Assembly (NCBI GenBank): GCA_033032865.1
Contig: JAWHQI010000306.1
Coordinates: 434,001-498,000, forward strand
DNA: 64,000 bases
Direction of reading: 5' to 3'
Source: Dactylorhiza incarnata
Lineage: Eukaryota > Streptophyta > Magnoliopsida > Asparagales > Orchidaceae
Shown here: positions 57,453 through 64,000 of the stretch, one piece after another
Numbering within the stretch: position 1 is the stretch's first letter
How the letters are laid out: every line of letters begins with the position of its first letter
Program-made: the position numbers and the translations under genes
The notes under the pieces: model-generated
What the model was told of the DNA's origin: nothing
Seen by the model: the letters and a program-made list of their open reading frames with translations, nothing else
Databases searched by the model: none

Positions 57453-57486
<34 letters not shown>

Positions 57487-57619
57487 GCTAATTAGGCATG
57501 TCTACCCAGCCCTGGCCTGGCCAAACAGGCCTTTGTAAAGCTATGTTGGGTTTTACGGGAGTTCTACAACCCTACACCCCAACACGCCGATTTCATTGAG
57601 TTAAGGGCGTACTTTCATT
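56650..57619. other. PAG1 upstream intron, with poly-G tract
   Basis: AT-rich with no gene found. 57453-57485 is a run of 33 G. The open frame 56952-56752 (- strand) has no recognisable domain and does not match PAG1. Confidence 0.45.
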
Positions 57620-58100
57620 GGTTAACAAATATTCTTTCTTTGGACCTAGTAAATTCTATTCCAAGAAAGTATTTAGCTTTCTCAAATCTTTAATCACAAA
57701 CTCCTTAGCAAGTCTAATCTTCATATCATCGCTTGTCATAATTATGTCGTCCACACACACAATACGAACGACCGAGTTACACATTTTTCAGTGCTTGTAG
57801 AACATGGTATGATAAACTTGGCTCCAAGTGTATCCAAATTTATTCACAGCTCCCTAAAATCTCAGACCAGACAAAAAATTCTTTGAGGCCATATAAAAAA
57901 TTCTTGAGTCTACACACCTTGTTTGCACCAAGATTCTTACCAGATCCAGATGGGAGATCCATAAGGACATCCATTTAAAAATGCATTTTCACATCAAATT
58001 GGTTAGAGGTCAGTTGAAATTGACAAAATTGACGGTTAATGACAGAAGAATGCGAATAGAGTTTACTTTGGAGATAGGAGCAAATGTCTCTTCTTAGTCA
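57620..58100 (-). pseudogene. Copia RT fragment
   Basis: Read downward: QFDVKMHF (copia QLDVKNAFLNG), VLMDLPSGSGKNLGANKVCR and LKNFLYGLKEFFVWSEIL (LKKSLYGLKQAPRAWF in active elements), then a decayed YHVLQALKN stretch. Stops are present. Confidence 0.75.
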
Positions 58101-58104
58101 ATTC

Positions 58105-59110
58105 CAAAATCATTATGTCTTTAGTAAATTCAACCTAAAATCAGGCTTCTGGTATATGCGGTTGCATCTTGATAGTATCTCATGGACAACATTGACCTGC
58201 CCACTCGGACATTTTGAATGATTAGTCATGTCATTTGGGCTTAAGAAACAGCCCAAAATTGATGATATATTTAACAAATATCGAAACTTTACAAGTGTAT
58301 ACATAGATGATATTTTAGTCTACTGCATAACCAAAGACGAATGTATCAGCCATTTAAAACTAGTCCTAGCTGAATTTATGAAACATGGCTTGGTAATTAG
58401 CACGAAAAAAACCTAGTTCTTTTGTTGCAAAAATATAAAATTCCCGTAGAACTTGGCCAAGGAAAAATTAAACTTCAAGAGCATATTTGTAAAAGTGTTA
58501 AACTTTTCCCCAAACACCACAATCAAATAACTTCAAAAATTCCTTCGGCTCGTCAATTATGAATGACCTTTCATTAAGGACCATAAAAAATTAGCATGAC
58601 TCTTATATAGCAAATTTAAAGGGGACACAAATGTTTAAGCTGGAAGATAACAAACAAATAAATAAAATTAGAGACCGGGACAAGTCTCTCTTAGACCTCT
58701 GATTACCCTTAGATACTGAATATCTCATAATAAAAACATATGAGTGTGAAATTGGCTAGGGAGCTATATTAAAATGTAAACCCCACAAGTATGCCCGTAA
58801 GCTAGAAGAACAAATCTACAGATATAATAGTGATAATTTCAAAGGAAAAAGGTTCCTCCAAGAAATCCTAGTTGTGTGTTATGGATTGACGTCTTCCGAT
58901 TATTCATACTAAATAAAAAGGAAATATTGGTAAGAATGAAGCAATAGTAAAATTTTACCATAATAGGAATAATAAAAAGATATGTTACGAAAGATGGATC
59001 AATTTTTTGGATTATATCATCAATAAGCATTCTAAAGTCATCTTCGAACATATAAAAGGCCATGATAATATTTTAGCTAATCAGTTATCCAGAATTCTCC
59101 ATGGATGATG
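58105..59110 (+). pseudogene. Endogenous caulimovirid RT-RNase H fragment
   Basis: Relic of a plant pararetrovirus polymerase, of the florendovirus/petuvirus type by its wording. The RT part has FGLKKQP, VYIDDILVY (about 58290-58320) and EFMKHGLVISTKKT; the following connection region has an RH-type end with FEHIKGHDNILANQLSR at about 59045-59090. Stops and frame changes occur throughout, so it makes no functional polymerase. The family also resembles Ty3/gypsy RT; the caulimovirid reading is favoured by the RH ending and the 35S-like region 2.2 kb downstream. Confidence 0.7.
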
Positions 59111-59880
59111 CAGAAAAGGTTCACATACAACATAGTGAGAATAGGTGATATACACATATATTAGAATATTTAGAAAGCCCCCAAAAGCTACACCCAGTAA
59201 ATCATAATCTAGCCATGGATGTAGCAGATATAAAATGCTTCATTGTTACCCTTTGACTCGGTTCGGTTAGAGGCTTTTGGTAGGGAGGAATTGGAATTGG
59301 GAGTTAATGTTCGGTAGGAGGGAATTGATGAATTAAACGGAATTGGCCAAAACGCTTGGCTTTCAAAATAGCCTAAGCCCAATTTTTGACCCCCTAGGTC
59401 GATTTTCAGAAATCCCCAGGCGAGCTCCTTCCTCGCGCGCATCCGCAACTCCTTCTCGCCGCCCGATCCCGCACAAGCTCGTCGTCGCTAGTCTTCCTCC
59501 TCTTCTTCTTCCTTTTCTTCATCTCGGACTTATAACCATCTACCTATATGACTTCCTTCATTCATGCCTTCTCCTTCAATCTCCCCTTTGACATCGTGTA
59601 TGCTCTTTGACACAGTGCGTGATTTTTTTTTCGTAGGACAGCATCTGATTTAGCTTCTGCTCCGGGTTCTTTCTCCTATTCTGCTCCGCCTTCTCGATCG
59701 TCAGTGAGTTCTTCCTCTCATAATTGGAATGCTACTAGCATGTCATTTTTCCTTCCTCAACAATCAATCGCAAGGGCTCAAGGCCCAGCCCAGCGCCAGA
59801 ATTGTAAATTCACGACCTAATGCTACCAGTAACATTCAAATTATATGAGCCTCTCTTAGCCAAGTAGATCAAAAATTACC
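59111..59880. other. Probable insertion within the caulimovirid relic
   Basis: 59235-59765 is less AT-rich (cttcctcgcgcgcatccgc; tcttcctcctcttcttcttc) and unlike the flanking viral sequence. It may be an inserted host or transposon segment; ends are not defined. Confidence 0.35.
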
Positions 59881-60660
59881 TGAGCAAAAGAGGTAATTAA
59901 AGATCTAGAACAACTCGCCAAACAAACAAGAAAAGATTTAGCGAATGTTGAAGAAAATTGGTAAATCTATCCAATGTCATTAGAAATAGTTAAGGAGAAT
60001 GTATTAGCCAGAGTACTAGACAGAGAAATAGCTGACTTTGTCAAATACCAGCAAATATTAAGAGACATTACTATTACGAGTTATGAAATACTACGAGGTA
60101 CCCATATAACATGTACAACTTATAAAGAAGCTAGTCAGCTACAAATTTCATATTTATTGTACAAATACAAGTTGCTCGATGGCAGAATACAACAATAGCC
60201 AATGTAGATCTCAATATTATGGACCTAGGATTAATCTCCCGACTAGTATTTACAAAACCTAGTCAAGTAAAGGTAATTTGAGACTCAAGAATAGTAGACG
60301 GTATTTTCCAGTTACAGAAGAACATCCCCAAAGGTGAAGCTGTCAAAGTCAGCATAAGATCCATCCCTCCATGCTTCGAGACAAATTTTCTAGAAAATAC
60401 AAAGCAGGAAATATTACTTCGGACAAGGGCTGAAAAGCCTGTCATTTATCAACAAGAGATCCCTAAGAAGGCTCTCATCAGTAATGAAGTATGTACCATC
60501 TCTCAGCAAATACGTGCATACCGCGTGTTTATCAAATCTTATAAAGATGAGTTGCCCTTCCTTGATGAAAGAATATTAGTATTTAAAGACTTTAATTTTA
60601 TAATGTGCATCCATCAAGAAGAAGTATTTGAACTTCAGTTACGCAACCTAACTTTTTAAA
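59881..60660 (+). pseudogene. Endogenous caulimovirid fragment, second region
   Basis: Coding-like sequence with stops: 59974-60198 is open, then pieces such as DSRIVDGIFQLQKNIPKGEA (about 60285-60340), EILLRTRAEKP and SYKDELPFLDERI follow to a stop near 60658. It lies between the RT-RNase H relic and the 35S-like region. It could be a movement-protein-like domain or the small second ORF found in some florendoviruses; I cannot tell. Confidence 0.5.
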
Positions 60661-61300
60661 ATGTCAAAAGTCGGTTAACCAATTACTTTTACAAAAATTG
60701 GGTCAAATATTTCATTCAAGAATACGGAATGCAGCAGGAAGACAGTAAAACAAGCAGTCCAATTAGGTGTTGGCTCAGGCCACGAGACTACCATGAGTTA
60801 ATCAGCTCAAGACCAAAGCCCAAGAAGTAGTTAGCAAAGTAAAGTGGTCGCTAGTAACAGTTAATTAACACCTAGCCAGTACAAGCAACTAGCTGCTACA
60901 AGCATTAGAAGGCCAGACTCCGCCCCTGGTTTTGTGGGTGGTTTACCAGTTCATGCCCAGTTGCCACCCCTGGTTTGGAAGGTGGTATTACTATGCATAC
61001 AGCTGACTGAGGCCATTCCCTTTAGTCACTACCATGGTGATGAATTAGAAAAAAATGTGGAAGGAATCTATGTCTTGCTTTACTAAAGTCTATGATGAGT
61101 AAAGTGTTTGCATGCTTTTGTGAGTGGAGAATGTGAGTGTTTTGTGAGTAAAGAATGAAAGTCAGAGTGGAGTACTTTTCTGAGTGGAGTGCTTTATTTT
61201 AGTATGCTTTTCTGAGTGGGGTGCTTTTACTTAATAAGTGATGGTCTTTTTCTAATTTGTTTAAGTCATCTCCTTCCCGTTGTAAGCAACCTCACCACTC
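60661..61300 (+). other. Caulimovirid intergenic region, upstream part
   Basis: Contains repeats of gtgagtggagaatg / gagtggagtgcttt (61115-61220) just upstream of a TATA box, as in a viral promoter upstream region. No coding. Confidence 0.45.
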
Positions 61301-61309
61301 TATATAAGG
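61301..61309 (+). promoter_or_regulatory. 35S-like TATA box (TATATAAGG)
   Basis: CTCTATATAAGGAAGTGAGG closely resembles the TATA region of caulimovirid 35S-type promoters and is followed by a long leader rich in short open frames. It supports a pararetroviral origin for 58.1-61.7 kb. Activity is unknown. Confidence 0.6.
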
Positions 61310-61908
61310 AAGTGAGGTTGCACCCCAAAGGACACACGGAAAAAGAGAAGTGAAGTGAGCAGTGATAGCGTGAATCCTCTTCCTATTATAAGCATATTTT
61401 GTTCCATAAAACAATTTGTAACTCAGCACTATAGGTATCTCTTGTGATTCCTGTACATTTGAATGAGTAGGGAGTAGTCCTTTTCCCCTCTTTGGAGGAA
61501 ATGAGCATAGAGATGTTTGTCAACTCCTCGGATATAAGTTGAGGTAGTCATATTTTTGAAGATTCATGTTTTTGGCTAACCTAGCTATAACGGCAATTTA
61601 AAGAGAGATATTTTACCTCTTATTCTACTAATCTAGCAGCCCACCTGGCTACTAGGTCCTAGGTAGGAGACTCAGATCCTTATCTCTACCATTATTTTTG
61701 TTCTCTTTCTTTCCATGTTATATTGTAAACTCTTCTCCTCTTCAAGAATACTTAGAACCTATTTCCGCTTCGTTCTTCTAGGGATGATATGTAGGAGGGC
61801 CAACACAATCTTAAGATGATTCCATGAGTCCTTACTACGTCCACTTGGATTTCAGTTATGAGGTGCTTAACCAGACATCCTTACATCCTTGGGGTTGGCC
61901 TCAGCCAT
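61310..61908 (+). other. Caulimovirid leader remnant
   Basis: Leader-like sequence after the TATA box, ending somewhere before the gypsy LTR at 61909. No ORF is called. Confidence 0.4.
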
Positions 61909-62322
61909 GTTACCGACTTACGGGAGGCGGATCCACCATGGCGGGTGTACGCACGGCGAGCTCGTGGGGCGGGAGACACAGGAGAGCCGGTATCGCCAGG
62001 TGACAGCGGGACCGGCGACAACACCGGCGACAGCGAGATAGCCGACAGCATGGGGCTACCGCCCAGCGGGCGCGACAGCGGGACCGGCGCTGGCTTGGGC
62101 AAAGAGCAGGTTTAGGCGTTTTATTATGTTGAGCATGGGTATTTTGGGTATTGTAATGTGGGAGGCCTCATAGTATAAGAGGTCCTCCTAATGACCTATT
62201 GTATTATCTTTTGATCAAGCAATTTAACTGGGGGCTGATCCCTCTTCTTCCTCTTCCCAACCCTAACTTCTTCTCTCAATCTCCTCTCCCCTCTTCCTCT
62301 CTTGCTCTTCGGAACCCGTAGT
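61909..62322 (+). repeat. Gypsy element, 5' LTR
   Basis: Probable start TGTTACCGACTTACGG; contains a TATA-like atagtataagagg (about 62170) and a CT-rich end leading to the primer-binding site TGGTATCATTTGG at about 62322. The 3' boundary is approximate because the usual CA end is not clear and the second LTR is outside the window. Confidence 0.55.
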
Positions 62323-62340
62323 GGTATCATTTGGTCCGAC
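62322..62340 (+). other. Gypsy primer-binding site
   Basis: TGGTATCATTTGGTCCGAC follows the LTR. Its first eight bases match the usual complement of initiator tRNA-Met. Confidence 0.55.
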
Positions 62341-62381
62341 CTGCCGGTCCGCCCGCCTCTTTTTGGCCGCCGGATACCGAC

Positions 62382-64000
62382 ATGGCTCGCGGATCGTCCT
62401 CACGCCCCGCCGATACCGGATCTGCCACGGACGACCTCGCCGATCGTTTCGCTGCCCAAGACGCCCACCTCGCCGCGCTCCAGATCGCCGTCGCCGCCCT
62501 CACCGCCGGCCAGGACACGCTCACGTCCGGCCCGGCATCGTTCGCGGCCGCCCAGGCCTCCCTGGCGGCCGCCCAGGCGGAACTCCTCGCCCGCATTGCC
62601 GCCTGGGCGCCGGAACGGGCGAGCCAGGCGAACGGCAGCCCCGTTCCCCCCTCCTCCCGGAGCCCATCCGGCCGGATCCTCTCCTCCGTCCGCCTGCCGC
62701 GGCCGGCATCACCTTCGGCCGTGTTCCCCCGCCCCCGTTTCCAGCTCCGACCCCGGCGTATTCTCCGGAAACCGTCTCCGTCCTCGGCATGCCCCCACCG
62801 GTCGGTTTCACCGCCGACCGCTCCGCCCTCGCACTCGACATCCCTTCCTTCTCGGGCACGGACCCCCTCGGATGGATTGCTCGTGCGGAGCAATTTTTCG
62901 ATCTCCACGGGACGTCGCCAACGGACAAAGTTAGCACGGTCGTGGTCGGCCTCGAAGGCTCGGCCCTCCATTGGGCCCGTTGGCTTCGGCAAATCCAACC
63001 CGCCATTTCGTGGACGGAGTTCAAACACGAAATGGTGAGCCGCTACGACGCTCGTTACGCCGGCTCCGCCATCGAGCGGCTTTGCACGACCCGTCAGTCC
63101 ACCACGGTGGATGCCTACATCGACGAGTTCGTCGCGCTGGTCACTCAAGTACCGGGCCTCCCTCCCGACCATTACCTCGGATTCTTCCTCCAAGGCCTCC
63201 GTCCCAACATCCGCTCCCGTCTTCGCACGCATCACCCGCGCACGGTGTCCGAGGCCCTCGACCTTGCTCGGGCCGTCGAGGCGGACCTCGGGCCTCGGCA
63301 AGCCGCTCCTTTTACTTTTCGGCCACCGCAGCCGGCGGCCCCCGCTCAGCGCTTCCCGCCTCCGGGTGCCGGCCGGCCTCCCCGACCAGAAGGCCCGCAA
63401 CGCGTCGACTACAACGACCTCCACCAACGCGGGCTTTGCTTCCGTTGCCGCCAGCCCTACACCCCGCACCACGTTTGTTCCGTTAAGGAGTTTCATGCCC
63501 TTTTCGTGGACGGCGAAAGCCCTGACGGGCTCGAAGACCCTCCGTTGGAGGAGGCGCCGCCGGATCCTTTTGACGGAGAACCAGAGACTGCACCGCTCAA
63601 CGTCCTGGAGCTTCCCTTTTACTCAGTGGGGGGCCTCACGGGGCCACGTACGATGAAGCTGTCCGGGGTGCTCCACGACCGACCCATCATTGTGATGATT
63701 GACAGTGGGGCGAGCCACAATTTCATGTCGGTCCCCCTCGCACGCCGCCTGGGGTTACTTACCGATCCTTCCCCCGACTTTTCCGTCTGTCTAGGGGACG
63801 GCCGCCGACGCCCCACCTTAGGCCAGTGCTCGGGAGTCACCCTGTCCCTGGGCCCGTGCACGGTCACCGCGGACTTCTACCTCTTCGAGCTGGGGGGCCT
63901 TGACGCCATCCTGGGGGTCATGTGGTTGCAAACCCTGGGCGACGTCCGCGTCAACTGGGCGTCTATGACCATGTCCTTTCTCCACCAGGGCCAACCCTGC
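62382..64000 (+). pseudogene. Ty3/gypsy gag-pol (GC-rich), one frameshift, open to window end
   Basis: The start MARGSSSRPADTGSATDDLA at 62382 opens a gag N-terminal region with Ala-rich helices. The frame then changes near 62640-62680, where a run of C (gttcccccctcc) is a likely indel. In the new frame, gag continues with PSFSGTDPLGWIARAEQFF (about 62840), ALHWARWLRQIQPAISWTEF and ARYAGSAIERLC; a CCHC-like knuckle CFRCRQPYTPHHVC (about 63440); then retropepsin VMIDSGASHNFMS (about 63690). A region ending WLQTLGDVRVNW, typical of plant chromovirus-type elements, runs on past the edge. RT and integrase would follow beyond 64000. GC content is far higher than in the neighbours, so the element may be recent. 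Confidence 0.88.

Noticed and set aside
62302..63867. Several long open frames on both strands (up to 389 codons on the - strand)
   Set aside because: Shadows of the GC-rich gypsy gag-pol, which has recognisable motifs in its own frame.
1..64000. rRNA, tRNA, organellar insertions, bacterial-type defence or operon systems
   Set aside because: Read for these on both strands; nothing supported.

Overview
The window is a piece of nuclear DNA from a flowering plant. The evidence is AT-rich sequence with GT-AG introns, plant-type nuclear genes, Ty1/copia and Ty3/gypsy LTR retrotransposons, hAT transposons, Helitrons, Au-type SINEs, Tourist-like MITEs and a plant pararetrovirus relic. I cannot name the species. 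There is no bacterial or organellar gene cluster.

Only two conserved host genes can be supported, and both are stretched by transposon-filled introns. (1) A nuclear ribosomal protein bL20 gene on the + strand has exon 1 at 6100-6285 and exon 2 at 18259-18441, joined in phase 0 across an 11,973-bp intron (122-residue protein). (2) A 20S proteasome subunit alpha-7 gene (PAG1) on the - strand has its last three coding exons at 56584-56649, 53357-53447 and 34642-34713. The introns between them are 3,136 and 18,643 bp, and the 5' exons lie beyond the right edge. The two genes converge, with about 16 kb of nested transposons between their 3' ends. A weaker candidate gene lies at about 30.1-31.0 kb.

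Layout: 1-5 kb, a broken copia element (- strand) ending against a Helitron. 5-18.4 kb, the bL20 gene; its intron holds SINEs, foldback elements, two solo-LTR-like units with minisatellites, a gypsy 3' end with LTR, a copia fragment split by a MITE, and more MITEs. 18.9-26.6 kb, a nest of Helitrons and two hAT elements. 26.6-34.6 kb, foldback elements, SINEs, a candidate gene and an inverted MITE pair. 34.6-56.6 kb, PAG1 with a full-length copia element (36144-41675), copia relics, a SINE split by a MITE, and a gag-only gypsy element (53661-55925). 56.7-64 kb, the upstream PAG1 intron, holding a copia RT scrap, an endogenous caulimovirid fragment with a 35S-like TATA region, and the 5' end of a GC-rich gypsy element that runs off the window.

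Almost every element coding region is broken by stops or frameshifts, so the window is mostly a record of nested insertions around two slowly changing host genes. I found no clearly new gene system. The best leads are a Helitron family whose 3' ends all read CTCG instead of CTRR, the very large introns, a MITE pair sharing one TTA, and a few unassigned ORFs. No alignments or database searches were run; all identities rest on reading motifs.
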